From Rhodobacterales bacterium HKCCSP123 (GTDB lineage: Bacteria > Pseudomonadota > Alphaproteobacteria > Rhodobacterales > Rhodobacteraceae): a stretch of DNA of 64,000 nt. The stretch's first letter is position 1, and each line of letters begins with the position of its first letter. The stretch spans positions 1 through 64,000 of the forward strand of contig WVSO01000002.1 of assembly GCA_015689745.1 (NCBI GenBank), written 5' to 3'. The notes under the pieces were generated by a model. It ran no database searches. It had not been told where the DNA came from and saw nothing but the letters and a program-made list of their open reading frames with translations. Below are positions 24,908 to 34,133 of this stretch, in pieces. The position numbers and the translations under genes were made by a program.

Positions 24908-26184
24908 TGGATTTCACCCAGCTTCCGCACGGGGACGTGACGTTGACCAACGTCACTGTTCCCGCCTGCCTCATCGGGCAGGTGGGCGACCTGGTCCGCA
25001 CCGACATCTCGATCGCGGGCGGACGCATCGCCGGGCCGCAACCTGTGGCGGTGGACATGAAGGGGGCGATGGTCTTTCCCGCCTTCGTCGACATGCACAC
25101 GCATCTGGACAAGGGGCATATCTGGCCGCGCAGCCCCAACCCCGACGGCAGCTTCATGGGCGCGCTGACGACCGTGCGCGCCGACAGTTCCGCGCGCTGG
25201 ACCGCTGCGGACCTGCGCCCGCGGATGGAGTTCTCGCTGCGCTGCGCCCTTGCGCACGGGACGCGCGCGATCCGCACGCATCTGGACAGCATCGCGCCGC
25301 AGGACGACATCACCTGGCCCGTGTTCCGCGAGCTGCAGGCCGAGTGGGCCAGCCGGATCGAGTTGCAGGCCGTCTGCCTGATCGGTTGTGACAAGTGGAC
25401 GGACGACAGCGGCGCCTTCGGCCACACCGCCGACCTCGTCGCGGCGACGAAGGGCGGTGTGCTCGGCATGGTCACCTATCCGATGGACGACCTGCGCGAC
25501 CGGATCCGGGGTTTCTTCGCACAGGCCGGGGCGCGCGGGCTCGACGCCGATTTCCACGTCGACGAGACGATGGACGCCAGCGTCGAGACGCTGCGCGACA
25601 TCGCCGAGCTGAAGATGGAGACCGGGTTTTCGGGGCGCGTCGTCGTCGGGCATTGCTGCTCGCTCTCGGCGCAGGACGAGGGCCGCGCGATGGATACGCT
25701 CGACCTTGTGGCGCGCGCGGGTATCGACGTGGTCAGCCTGCCGATGTGCAACCTCTACCTTCAGGACCGCACGCCCGAGGGCACCGCCCGGACGCCGCGC
25801 CGCCGGGGCATCACGCTGGTCCACGAGATCCGCGCGCGCGGTATCCGCGTCAGCTTTGCCTCCGACAACACGCGCGATCCCTTCTATGCCTATGGCGACA
25901 TGGACATGCTCGAGGTGATGCGAGAGGCGACACGGATCGGCCATCTCGACCATTCGCGCAGCGACTGGACCACGAGTTTCCTGACCGACCCGGCGGCGAC
26001 ATGCGGCTTCGATGCGCCCTCGCTCGCCGAAGGCGCGCAAGCCGACCTGGTGATCTGCAGGGCCCGAACCTGGACGGAGCTGTTCGCGCGGCCGCAGGCT
26101 GACCGGATCGTGCTGCGCCGGGGCGAGCAGATCGACCGCAGACTTCCCGATTACGCTGAACTCGACGAGCTGATGAGGACCTGA
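24904..26184 (+). CDS. Cytosine deaminase-like amidohydrolase
   Basis: A 426-aa metal-dependent hydrolase with the CodA-type motif set: FVDMHTHLDKGH (first metal His pair), DFHVDETMD, VVGHCCSLSA and FASDNTRDPFYAYG. Cytosine deaminase and its relatives deaminate or open N-heterocycles such as pyrimidines and creatinine-type rings. Which substrate is used here is not shown. ATG 24904 and ATG 24907 both overlap the permease stop. It probably acts first on the imported compound. Confidence 0.82.
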   Translation: MMDFTQLPHGDVTLTNVTVPACLIGQVGDLVRTDISIAGGRIAGPQPVAVDMKGAMVFPAFVDMHTHLDKGHIWPRSPNPDGSFMGALTTVRADSSARWTAADLRPRMEFSLRCALAHGTRAIRTHLDSIAPQDDITWPVFRELQAEWASRIELQAVCLIGCDKWTDDSGAFGHTADLVAATKGGVLGMVTYPMDDLRDRIRGFFAQAGARGLDADFHVDETMDASVETLRDIAELKMETGFSGRVVVGHCCSLSAQDEGRAMDTLDLVARAGIDVVSLPMCNLYLQDRTPEGTARTPRRRGITLVHEIRARGIRVSFASDNTRDPFYAYGDMDMLEVMREATRIGHLDHSRSDWTTSFLTDPAATCGFDAPSLAEGAQADLVICRARTWTELFARPQADRIVLRRGEQIDRRLPDYAELDELMRT

Positions 26185-27597
26185 ATGCAACCGAACGTCG
26201 CCGCCGCCAAGGCCGCCCTCGCCCATATCGAGCAGGACGAGAACCCGGCCACGATCCGCGCGAAGAGCCGTGATTTCTTCTGGTATTCGCCCGTCCTCAA
26301 GGAGGCGATGGACCACCTCGAGGCGGATTTCGTGGTGAACCCCAAGTCCGAGGCCGAGGTGATCGAGATCCTCAAGGTCTGCTATGCCCATGACGTGCCG
26401 GTCACGACACGCGGCGCGGGCACCGGCAACTACGGGCAGGCCATGCCGATGCGCGGCGGCTGCGTCATGCACCTGCGCCACATGGCAGCGGTGAAGGAAG
26501 TGTATCCGGGGCGCGTGATCTGCGAGCCGGGTATCCTGCTCAAGGACCTCGATGCCCATTGCAGGGAGCACTCCGGCCAGGAAATCCGCATGTTCTCCTC
26601 GACATGGGCGACGGCGACGATCGGCGGCTTCATCGCGGGCGGCTCGGGCGGTGTCGGATCGGTGCATTGGGGCAGCCTGCGCGACCTGGGCAACATCATC
26701 CGCCTGCGCGTCGTGACGATGGAGGAAGAGCCCCGCATCCTCGAGTTCCGCGGCGAGGAGCTGGCCCGCGTCAGCCACGCCTATGGCACCAACGGCATCA
26801 TCACCGAGCTGGAGCTGCCGCTGGCCCCCGCCTATGACTGGGTCGAGATCTTCCTTGCCACCAAGGATTTCATGGAGGCCGCCCGCTTCACCGACCAGCT
26901 GGCGAACCAGGACGGCATCCTGCTGAAACTGGCATCGGTCTACGAGGCGCCCGCGCCCTTCGACTACTTTTCCCGCGTGAAACCGCATATCGAGGCCGAC
27001 GACACGCTGATCGGCCTGATGGTCGCGCCGCATTCGATGGACGGTTTCCTGACCTTCCTCGGGCGGCACCCGGAAGCGCGGATGATCTACCGCTCGGATG
27101 ACAACGACTGGGCGAAGACACCCGGCCCGGTCTTCGAATACGGCTGGAACCACACCACGCTGCGCGCGCTGAAGGTCGATCCGTCGATCACCTACCTTCA
27201 GGTGCGCTACGGCTTCCCCGACCACCTGGCGCTGATCGAGAAGATGCGCGATGCCCTCAGCCCGGAGGTGCTGCAACACCTCGAGGCGATCAAGATGGAG
27301 GGCAAGATCGCCTTTGCCGGCCTGTCCCTGGTGAAGTTCACCACCAAGGAACGGCTGGACGAGATCGTGCGGATGCACGAGGAGGCGGGCGCACTGATCT
27401 TCAACCCGCATCGCTACACGCTGGAGGAAGGCGGGCGGCAGTCGGCGGACCAGCGCCAGCTCGATTTCAAGCGCGAGGCCGATCCGAAGGGCCTGCTCAA
27501 TCCCGGCAAGATGGTCACCTGGGACACGCCGGATTTCGACTATTCCGAGATGTACCGCTATCCCGCGATGACCCCCAAGCCGGAGGCGGCGGAGTGA
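26185..27597 (+). CDS. FAD-binding oxidase
   Basis: A 470-aa flavoprotein of the FAD_binding_4 (PCMH/GlcD-like) family. The FAD pyrophosphate site is TTRGAGTGNYGQAMPMRGG, and the glycine-rich WATATIGGFIAGGSGGVGS follows at about residue 135. It starts one base after the amidohydrolase stop. Such enzymes oxidise hydroxy-acids, lactones or amines, passing electrons to quinone or oxygen. Substrate unknown; context points to the product of the amidohydrolase. Confidence 0.85.
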   Translation: MQPNVAAAKAALAHIEQDENPATIRAKSRDFFWYSPVLKEAMDHLEADFVVNPKSEAEVIEILKVCYAHDVPVTTRGAGTGNYGQAMPMRGGCVMHLRHMAAVKEVYPGRVICEPGILLKDLDAHCREHSGQEIRMFSSTWATATIGGFIAGGSGGVGSVHWGSLRDLGNIIRLRVVTMEEEPRILEFRGEELARVSHAYGTNGIITELELPLAPAYDWVEIFLATKDFMEAARFTDQLANQDGILLKLASVYEAPAPFDYFSRVKPHIEADDTLIGLMVAPHSMDGFLTFLGRHPEARMIYRSDDNDWAKTPGPVFEYGWNHTTLRALKVDPSITYLQVRYGFPDHLALIEKMRDALSPEVLQHLEAIKMEGKIAFAGLSLVKFTTKERLDEIVRMHEEAGALIFNPHRYTLEEGGRQSADQRQLDFKREADPKGLLNPGKMVTWDTPDFDYSEMYRYPAMTPKPEAAE

Positions 27598-27686
27598 GCG
27601 GTTTCGCCGCCTCCGGCGGCGACCGACCGGGGGGCTCCGCCCCCCGGACCCCCCGGGATATTTGTGAAACGGAGAAGGGGTGATAC
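27598..27686. repeat. GC-rich palindromic intergenic element
   Basis: The stretch holds two nested inverted repeats: gccgcctccggcggc (27607-27621) and ggggggctccgcccccc (27631-27647), then another C/G-rich arm and gggatatttgtgaaacggag. The layout resembles mosaic palindromes often seen between genes in Rhodobacterales. It may attenuate transcription between the FAD oxidase and the quinone reductase genes. Confidence 0.6.
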
Positions 27687-28268
27687 GTGGGTCGCGCACT
27701 TGTCCTGTTCGCCCATCCCTGCCCCGAGAGCTTTTCCTCGGCGCTTCACGCGACCGTCGTTGAGCGGCTTGGCAAGGCGGGCTGGGACGTCGATGATTGC
27801 GACCTGAACGCCGAGGGGTTCTCGCCCGTCCTGACCGAGGAGGAGCGGCGCGGGTATCACGAGGAGCCGGCCAATATCGGCCCCGTGGCAGACTACGTGG
27901 AGCGACTGCGCGCCGCCGACGCGATGGTGATGGTCTTCCCGGTCTGGAACTTCGGCTACCCGGCGATCCTGAAGGGATTTCTCGACAGGGTCTTCCTTCC
28001 CGGTGTCTCCTTCAGGCTGGTGGACGGCAAGGTGAGGCCGAACCTCACCCATATCCGCAAGCTCGCCGCGGTCACGACCTATGGCGGCACCCGCATGCGG
28101 GCCGTTCTGGTGGGCGACCCGCCGCGGAAATCGGTGACGCGGGCGGTCTGGCATGTCTGCCGGCCCGAGAAGATGCGATATCTTGCGCTCTATGACATGA
28201 ACCGCGCGAGTGACGCGAAACGCGGCGCGTTCCTGGGGCGCGTGGGCCGCGAGATGGAGAGGTTCTGA
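27687..28268 (+). CDS. Flavodoxin-fold NAD(P)H quinone reductase
   Basis: A 193-aa protein of the NQO1/MdaB family. It starts VGRALVLFAHPCPESFSSAL (FMN/FAD phosphate site) and contains VMVFPVWNFGYPAILKGFLD with the conserved Pro-x-Trp-x2-Gly-Tyr-Pro loop. The start is GTG 27687 with GGAG upstream. A paralogue follows directly (TGATG overlap). These enzymes reduce quinones or aromatic/nitro compounds, or supply reduced flavin to an oxygenase. Confidence 0.82.
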   Translation: MGRALVLFAHPCPESFSSALHATVVERLGKAGWDVDDCDLNAEGFSPVLTEEERRGYHEEPANIGPVADYVERLRAADAMVMVFPVWNFGYPAILKGFLDRVFLPGVSFRLVDGKVRPNLTHIRKLAAVTTYGGTRMRAVLVGDPPRKSVTRAVWHVCRPEKMRYLALYDMNRASDAKRGAFLGRVGREMERF

Positions 28269-28894
28269 TGCGCGCGCTGGTGATCTACTGCCACCCCCGG
28301 CGGGGAAGCTTCACCGAGGCCGTGCGCGACGTGATCCTTGGCAAGCTCGACGCGGCAGGGGCCGAGGTGAGGCTGCGCGACCTTTACGCCGAAGGGTTCG
28401 ACCCGGTGCTGTCCGCCCCCGAGCACGCGGGCTACGAGGTGGAACCGGGGAACCGTGCGCCCGTGGAAAGCCATGTCGCGGATCTCGAGTGGTGCGATAC
28501 GCTGATCTTCGTCTACCCGACCTGGTGGTACGGCCTTCCGGCGATGATCAAGGGCTGGCTCGACCGGGTGATGCTGCCCGGCGTCGCCTTCCTGATGCCG
28601 GACGCGGAGCACAAGGACATTCGTCCGGGCCTGACCCATGTCACGCGGCTGGGTGTCTTCACGACCTGCGGCGCAAGCTGGTGGCTGACGCGGATGATCG
28701 GCGCGCCGGGTCGGCGGACACTCTTGCGCGGTGTGCGGCTCTTGTGCGCGAAAAGCTGTCGGACCGCCTTTGCCGCGCATTACCTGATGGACAGTTCGAC
28801 CGACGCCAGCCGGGCACGGCACCTTGAAAAGGTCGCCGCGAAAATGGACAGGCTTGTCGGGACGGACGGAAAACGACAGGAGGCCGCGGCATGA
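28268..28894 (+). CDS. Flavodoxin-fold NAD(P)H oxidoreductase, paralogue
   Basis: A 208-aa relative of the preceding protein: MRALVIYCHPRRGSFTEAVR at the start, LIFVYPTWWYGLPAMIKGWL in the middle. The two differ enough to suggest distinct partners rather than a recent duplication. Its stop overlaps the oxygenase ATG (ATGA). It may form a two-component system with that oxygenase or reduce a pathway intermediate. Confidence 0.82.
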   Translation: MRALVIYCHPRRGSFTEAVRDVILGKLDAAGAEVRLRDLYAEGFDPVLSAPEHAGYEVEPGNRAPVESHVADLEWCDTLIFVYPTWWYGLPAMIKGWLDRVMLPGVAFLMPDAEHKDIRPGLTHVTRLGVFTTCGASWWLTRMIGAPGRRTLLRGVRLLCAKSCRTAFAAHYLMDSSTDASRARHLEKVAAKMDRLVGTDGKRQEAAA

Positions 28895-29817
28895 TCCCGG
28901 TTCTGGATTTCGAACGCTTCACCTCGGGTGCGGACCGCGATGGGTTCGTCACCGATCTCGGGGCCGCGGCGCGGGGACCGGGGTTCCTTCTGCTGAAGGG
29001 GCACGGGATAGACCCCGGTCTCCAGGCACGGGTCTTCGCCGCGGCGGATACCTTCTTCGGACTGCCGGTGGCGGAGAAGGAGAAGGTCTCGATCCTGAAG
29101 ACACCGCATTACCGCGGCTGGGCGCATGACGGGCTGGAAAGCCTCGATGAGACCAGCGGGCAGAAGGACCGCAAGGAAAGCTTCAACATCGGCTACGACA
29201 TGGACCCGGCCGACCCGCGCGTGACCGCGGGCGAGCCGTTTCGCGGCGTGAACCAGTGGCCCGACCTGCCCGGGTTTCGGGAGACGATGCTGACCTATTA
29301 CGACGCGGCGCTCGACCTCGGCGTGCGGCTGTCGCGCGCCATTGCGCTCGACCTCGGCCTTGCCGAGGATCATTTCGACTGCGCCTTCCACGAGCCCCTG
29401 GCCGCGTTGCGCGTCCTGCACTATCCGCCCGCGACGGGGGCGGACGGCGAGATCGGGGCGGGCGCGCATTCGGATTACGGGGTGGTCACGCTCCTGATGA
29501 CGGATGGCGAGCCGGGTCTGCAGGTGAAGCCGCGCGGCGGTGACTGGATGGATGTGCCGCATGTGGCGGGGGCCTACGTGGTCAACATCGGCGATTGCCT
29601 GATGCGCTGGACCAACGACATCTACGTCTCGACGCCGCATCGCGTTCTGCCGCCGAAACGGCAGCGGCGGTCGGTTGCGATGTTCGTCGAAGCGAACCCC
29701 GACGTGGTGGTCGAGGCGCTGCCCGGAACGGGGGTGCCGAAGTACCCTGCGATCCGCGCGGCCGACTACCTGCAATCGCGGCTCGACGCGACCTATAACG
29801 AGAAGGTCGGCGGCTAG
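28891..29817 (+). CDS. Isopenicillin N synthase-like Fe(II) oxygenase
   Basis: A 308-aa enzyme of the 2-oxoglutarate/Fe(II) dioxygenase superfamily, IPNS-like. The N-terminal DIOX_N half (PGFLLLKGHGIDPGLQARVF) is followed by the jelly-roll core. Iron ligands are His and Asp in GAHSDYGVVT and His in VSTPHRVLPP; the usual 2-oxoglutarate Arg lies in KRQRRSVAMF. It ends the cluster, with its TAG overlapping the convergent GH42 gene's TAG at ctag (29814-29817). Confidence 0.87.
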   Translation: MIPVLDFERFTSGADRDGFVTDLGAAARGPGFLLLKGHGIDPGLQARVFAAADTFFGLPVAEKEKVSILKTPHYRGWAHDGLESLDETSGQKDRKESFNIGYDMDPADPRVTAGEPFRGVNQWPDLPGFRETMLTYYDAALDLGVRLSRAIALDLGLAEDHFDCAFHEPLAALRVLHYPPATGADGEIGAGAHSDYGVVTLLMTDGEPGLQVKPRGGDWMDVPHVAGAYVVNIGDCLMRWTNDIYVSTPHRVLPPKRQRRSVAMFVEANPDVVVEALPGTGVPKYPAIRAADYLQSRLDATYNEKVGG

Positions 29818-31739
29818 GTCGGCCCCTGCCGGAGAACACCGGCGGGCGGAAGGGTAACGCCCTCGAAGGCGACCGGACCGGGACCGTGGTTGAAGACGAA
29901 GCGCGTTGGCCCGGCCTGGCGAACACGGATGTCCGGCGGCAGATCGACCACGGCGACGCCCGCCTCGGCGCAGGCCCTGAGCAGCAGGTGCCGCAGAAGA
30001 TCGGCGTCGGGCCACCCCCCGATATAGGTGAGCCGTCCCGCGCGCATCGTCACCGGGCGTCCCTCGGCATCTCGGTCCAGCACCTCGGCCCCGCCTTCCA
30101 GCTGCTCGCGCCAGAGCTTCACATGGCCCGCACCCTCCATGGGAACAGGCATGTCGGGGCGGAGGGTCTCGACGCGGGAAACCGTCACCTCGAGCCCGGG
30201 CAGGTCGGGTGGCAAGGGAACCGGAATCGAGAGCGACGCGGTCTTGGCGTTGGTGCGGGGGCCGAGCAGGGTCTGGCCATCGGCGTTCTGGAGCGCACGC
30301 TTCAGTCTGTCCGAAAGGGTGATCGCACCGGGCACGAGCACGAGTGCGTACCCATCCAGCCGCTCGGTCTCGGGCGGCAGGATGTCCACCGAAAGCCCCA
30401 GCTTGCGCAGGCCACGGTAGACCTCGAAGACCAGCCTGAAATAGTCGCAACCCAGCCCTTGCGGCTGCACCGCCCAGGCCCAGGCCGCGGCGTAGTCGAA
30501 GACGAGCGCCACGGGTGCCTGCGCGATCTCAACCGAGGGCGCATCGGCCAGTTCGCGGGCCACCTCTGCCGCCTCGTGGAACCCCTCGGCCTCCACGCTG
30601 TCGGGCCGGAGAAGCCCCGCATGGTATTGCTCCTGCGCGAAGGGTGCCTGGCGCCAGCGGAAAAAGCTCACGCATTCCGCGCCATGGGCAAACGCCTCCC
30701 ATGTCCAGAGACGCACCATGCCGGGCGCGGGCGCGGGGTTGTGGGGGGCCCAGTTCACCGGGCCGGGCTGTTGTTCCATCACCCACCAGCGCGGCGTCTC
30801 GCTTTCGGGAAATTGCGCGGCCACGGCGCGGTAGAGGTCGTGGTGGAAGGCCTGGAAATCGGGATCGCCCTGCCGGGCGTAATGGCGCTTGTGCTCGGAC
30901 GTCTCTTCCAGCCGGTCCTCCAGGAACCCGAGCGGGTAGCTGTCCCAGGTGGCGATTTCCATCTGCGCACCAAGCGCGAAGTGATCGAACTCCACGATCC
31001 GGCCCATGTAGTTGTGGCTGATCGGCGCATCGGAGTGCCTGCGGATTGCAGCCACCTGTGCGGCGTTGAAGCGGGCGACCTGGTGGGAGGAGAAGCGCCG
31101 GAAGTCAAGCGCGTGGGACGGGTTCGGCTCGGTCACGGTCAGGTTCGGCAGGTAGATCTGGTCAAAGCTGTCGTATTCCATCGACCAGAAGACATTGCCC
31201 CATGCCCGGTTCAGCGCATCCGTGCTCTGGTATTTCTGCGCCAGCCAGTCGCGAAAGGCGCGGCGGGCGGCATCGGAGTAGCTGTAGATGGTGTCATGGC
31301 AGCCGTATTCGTTATCGGTCTGCCAGGCCTCGACGCGAGCGCCGAAGCGTTCGGCGAGCAGCGTCGTGATGCGGACGCTCTCGGCACGGTAGCCCTCGTG
31401 GGAGAAACAGTAATGCCGGCGCGAGCCGAAGCCGCGAGGCCGCCCGGCGACATCGACGGCCAGCATGTCCGGGTGGCGGTCGAGCATCCAGCGGGGCGGC
31501 GTGGCGGTCGGGGTGCCAAGAACCACCTTCAGGCCCGATCCCTGCAGGACGTCCATCGCGCGCTCCAGCCAGTCGAAACGCAGATCGCCCGGCACGGGTT
31601 CAAGCTTCGACCAGGCGAACTCGCCGATGCGGACCCAGGTCAGGCCAAGGTCGGCCATGCGGCGGGCATCCTCGGCCCAGGTCTCCTCGGGCCAGTGTTC
31701 GGGGTAGTAGCAGGTGCCGAGTGCACGCCTGAGGGTCAT
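29814..31739 (-). CDS. Beta-galactosidase, GH42
   Basis: A 641-aa cytoplasmic glycoside hydrolase. The N-terminal barrel starts TCYYPEHWPEETWAEDARRM and has TPTATPPRWM, both typical of GH42. The acid/base Glu is in AWQTDNEYGCHD (residue ~145) and the probable nucleophile Glu in WWVMEQQPGPVNW (~305). The C-terminal trimerisation and beta domains are present. It is the last gene of the galactoside operon (ATGA overlap at 31736), so it frees galactose from beta-galactosides. Confidence 0.92.
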   Translation of the reverse strand: MTLRRALGTCYYPEHWPEETWAEDARRMADLGLTWVRIGEFAWSKLEPVPGDLRFDWLERAMDVLQGSGLKVVLGTPTATPPRWMLDRHPDMLAVDVAGRPRGFGSRRHYCFSHEGYRAESVRITTLLAERFGARVEAWQTDNEYGCHDTIYSYSDAARRAFRDWLAQKYQSTDALNRAWGNVFWSMEYDSFDQIYLPNLTVTEPNPSHALDFRRFSSHQVARFNAAQVAAIRRHSDAPISHNYMGRIVEFDHFALGAQMEIATWDSYPLGFLEDRLEETSEHKRHYARQGDPDFQAFHHDLYRAVAAQFPESETPRWWVMEQQPGPVNWAPHNPAPAPGMVRLWTWEAFAHGAECVSFFRWRQAPFAQEQYHAGLLRPDSVEAEGFHEAAEVARELADAPSVEIAQAPVALVFDYAAAWAWAVQPQGLGCDYFRLVFEVYRGLRKLGLSVDILPPETERLDGYALVLVPGAITLSDRLKRALQNADGQTLLGPRTNAKTASLSIPVPLPPDLPGLEVTVSRVETLRPDMPVPMEGAGHVKLWREQLEGGAEVLDRDAEGRPVTMRAGRLTYIGGWPDADLLRHLLLRACAEAGVAVVDLPPDIRVRQAGPTRFVFNHGPGPVAFEGVTLPPAGVLRQGPT

Positions 31740-32596
31740 GAGGCGATCCGGTGTTCGGGTTGGCCTCGCCAGTTCGTTCCTGCCACGAGGGTCTGACCGG
31801 AAAGCGGCGCGGCATCCATCGCGTCGCCGGGAAGCCCCTGCCGCGCGGTGGTGACGTAGAGATCCGAAAGAGCGGCCCCACCGAAAGCCGGGCAGGTCGG
31901 TTGCGGGACCGGGAGGGAAATTTCTTCTACAAGATCACCAGTAGGCGCGTAGCGCGCTATCCGTGCCCCTCCCCATTCCGCGACGACCAGATGCCCCTCC
32001 GCATCCACGACCGCGCCGTCGGGATTGATGCCGCTTTCCCGGTGATCGAGGAACACCTCCCAGGCGGCTTCGGGCCAGCCATCGGAATCCAGGGGAATGC
32101 GCCAGACAACATGCGCCGCCGTGTCGGCGAAATAGGCCGTCTGCCCGTCCGGCGCGAAGGAGGTCGCGTTGGGGATCGTGATGCCATCGCGCAGCGGACG
32201 CAGTTCGCCCCGCCAGAACCGGTAGAGGCTGCCCGCCCCCTCTTCGGCGTGCTTGCCCATGGTCCCGATCCAGAACCCGCCCTGCGGATCGGCGCGCCCG
32301 TCATTCGAGCGCGTGAGCGGGTTGTCGGATTCGAGCGGAACGAGATGCCGGGCCTCTCCGGTGGCCAGCGAGAACCGCAGGAGGTCGGTTTCCGTCGCGA
32401 CCAGAAGCGTGTCCTCGTCGATCCAGCCCGCCGCCGAGACATGCCGGTCGAAGGACCATTCCCTCGGCCCCTCCGCGTCACGGGTCAACATGCGCTTTCC
32501 CATGATGTCGAACCAGAAAAGCTGTCGCCGCAGGGGGTGCCAGAGTGGCCCCTCGCCCAGAATGCAGGCGCGGTCGTCGTATACGGCGACGTTCAT
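31736..32596 (-). CDS. SMP-30/gluconolactonase-family lactonase
   Basis: A 286-aa six-bladed propeller. LGEGPLWHPLRRQLFWFDI holds the metal Glu. Asn ligands appear in PLTRSNDGRADPQGGFWIG and GITIPNATSFAPDG; the catalytic Asp is in ESGINPDGAVVD. By context it opens galactono-lactone to galactonate. ATG 32596 overlaps the stop of the aldolase gene. Confidence 0.88.
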   Translation of the reverse strand: MNVAVYDDRACILGEGPLWHPLRRQLFWFDIMGKRMLTRDAEGPREWSFDRHVSAAGWIDEDTLLVATETDLLRFSLATGEARHLVPLESDNPLTRSNDGRADPQGGFWIGTMGKHAEEGAGSLYRFWRGELRPLRDGITIPNATSFAPDGQTAYFADTAAHVVWRIPLDSDGWPEAAWEVFLDHRESGINPDGAVVDAEGHLVVAEWGGARIARYAPTGDLVEEISLPVPQPTCPAFGGAALSDLYVTTARQGLPGDAMDAAPLSGQTLVAGTNWRGQPEHRIAS

Positions 32597-33213
32597 GCCG
32601 CGACGCCTTTCGTCGCGTCGTCCCATGCGGCCACCATGCGGCGCGCGCGGCGATGCACCTCCTCGGCATCCATCCCCGGCTTGTAGAGCGAGGAGCCGAG
32701 GCCAAACCCGTTCGCGCTGGCCGCCAGCCAGTCGGCGAAGCTTTCTGGCCCCACGCCGCCCACCATGTAGAGCTGCGCCCCCTTGGGCAGCACGGCGCGC
32801 ACGGCCTTCAGCCCCTCGATCCCCATCTGGAAGGCAGGAAAGATCTTCAGCCCGTCCGCACGCGCCTTGAGCGCGGCGAAGCACTCGCTTGGTGTGAGCA
32901 CACCGGGAAAACTGAGAAGCCCCGCGCGCTTGGTCTCGGCCACGACATCGACGTCGAAATTGGGCGACACGATCAGCCGCCCGCCTGCATCGGCCACCTC
33001 GCGCACCTCGTCGGGTGCGGTCACGGTGCCCGCGCCGATCAGCGCGTGCTGGCCGAGGTGATCTGCAAGAATGCGGATGCTTTCCAGCGGACGGGGCGAG
33101 TTCAGCGGCACCTCGATCCGGGTGATCCCTGCCGAAAACAGCGCCTCGCCGACGGGCAAGGCTTCGTCCGGGGCAAGGCCGCGCAGGATGGCGATGAGGT
33201 TTCTGTCGGTCAT
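32593..33213 (-). CDS. dgoA: 2-dehydro-3-deoxy-6-phosphogalactonate aldolase
   Basis: A 206-aa class I aldolase that splits KDPGal to pyruvate and glyceraldehyde 3-phosphate. Features are NLIAILRGLAPDEALPVGEA at the start, TRIEVPLNSPRPLESIRIL with the catalytic Glu, LIGAGTVT and the Schiff-base Lys in GLKIFPAFQMG. The NSPRP loop and context with a 2-keto-3-deoxygalactonate kinase favour DgoA over the gluconate enzyme Eda. Start and stop are coupled to neighbours. Confidence 0.9.
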   Translation of the reverse strand: MTDRNLIAILRGLAPDEALPVGEALFSAGITRIEVPLNSPRPLESIRILADHLGQHALIGAGTVTAPDEVREVADAGGRLIVSPNFDVDVVAETKRAGLLSFPGVLTPSECFAALKARADGLKIFPAFQMGIEGLKAVRAVLPKGAQLYMVGGVGPESFADWLAASANGFGLGSSLYKPGMDAEEVHRRARRMVAAWDDATKGVAA

Positions 33214-34133
33214 GTCAGGCTGAGCTCGGTCTGGGTGGCACGGATATGCGCAAGACCCGCCAGCGTCAGCGGGGCTGCATCTAGGGCGCGGGCGGACGCG
33301 CCCTGCGCGGCCAGCGCGCGGGCGTAGAGATCTGCGAGGGCAGGCGTACCGGCAACGGCGATGTGCTGGCCCAGCCAGTAGGGCCGCGTCGCGGCCAGTT
33401 CGGCACCGATCAGGGCACCGGACAGTCGCGCGCGCGAGACGCTCGCATCGGTGCCGTTCAGCGTGGCATCCGCGCGGATCGAGAAAAGCCGTTGCGCCAG
33501 CCGCTCGGGGCGCGAGAGCGTGTCGGCGACGGCCTCGGCGAAGGCCTCGGGGTCGAGGGAGCCGGCACCGACCGTGTGGCGCAACACGCTCTGACGGCTG
33601 AGAAGGTCGAACATCTCGCCCGTCATCGCGGTCTGGAAACTCACGACCTCGCCCGCGCTCAGATGCACCCATTTCGTGTGCGTTCCGGGCAGGCAGAGCA
33701 CCCCGTCGAACCCCGGTTCGGCGGCGAGAAAGCCCGCGATCTGCGTTTCCTCACCGCGCATCACGTCGGGCGGGTTGGCCTGCGAAAGACCCGGCACGAT
33801 GGAGACCGAAAGCCGCTTGTCGCGCGCGACCGTGACACGCATCGGTTGAAGTCCGGCGGGCCTGGCGGGAGCGGCGACATAGGGCGCCTCTTGCCAGCCC
33901 TGTTTCGCGCCCACCATTCCACAGGCGAGGACGGGTGTCGGGCCGACGCCTAACCAATCTTCTACAAGATCCAGAAGCGCCGGCTCGAATCCGTCGCGTG
34001 CCAGGCGGCCCATGCCGGCGTCGGACTCTGCCTTTGCCCGAACCGCGCCATCCTTGCCGATGGCCCAAGCGCGCAGATGCGTGGTGCCCCAGTCGACTGC
34101 GATCCAGTCGGCATATGTGGCCGATCCGCTCAT
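33210..34133 (-). CDS. dgoK: 2-dehydro-3-deoxygalactonokinase
   Basis: A 307-aa kinase of the DgoK family (ASKHA-like fold). WIAVDWGTTHLRAWAIGKDG is the N-terminal phosphate motif and VLCLPGTHTKWVHLSAGEVV the characteristic central motif. It phosphorylates KDGal for the DgoA aldolase encoded next. The start at 34133 (MSGSATY) overlaps the upstream SDR stop as ATGA. Confidence 0.93.
   Translation of the reverse strand: MSGSATYADWIAVDWGTTHLRAWAIGKDGAVRAKAESDAGMGRLARDGFEPALLDLVEDWLGVGPTPVLACGMVGAKQGWQEAPYVAAPARPAGLQPMRVTVARDKRLSVSIVPGLSQANPPDVMRGEETQIAGFLAAEPGFDGVLCLPGTHTKWVHLSAGEVVSFQTAMTGEMFDLLSRQSVLRHTVGAGSLDPEAFAEAVADTLSRPERLAQRLFSIRADATLNGTDASVSRARLSGALIGAELAATRPYWLGQHIAVAGTPALADLYARALAAQGASARALDAAPLTLAGLAHIRATQTELSLT

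Noticed and set aside
24766-27699. 977-codon open frame on the minus strand opposite the amidohydrolase and FAD oxidase genes
   Set aside because: It is antisense to two clearly conserved enzymes, is His/Arg/Val-rich without domains, and arises from high-GC codon bias.
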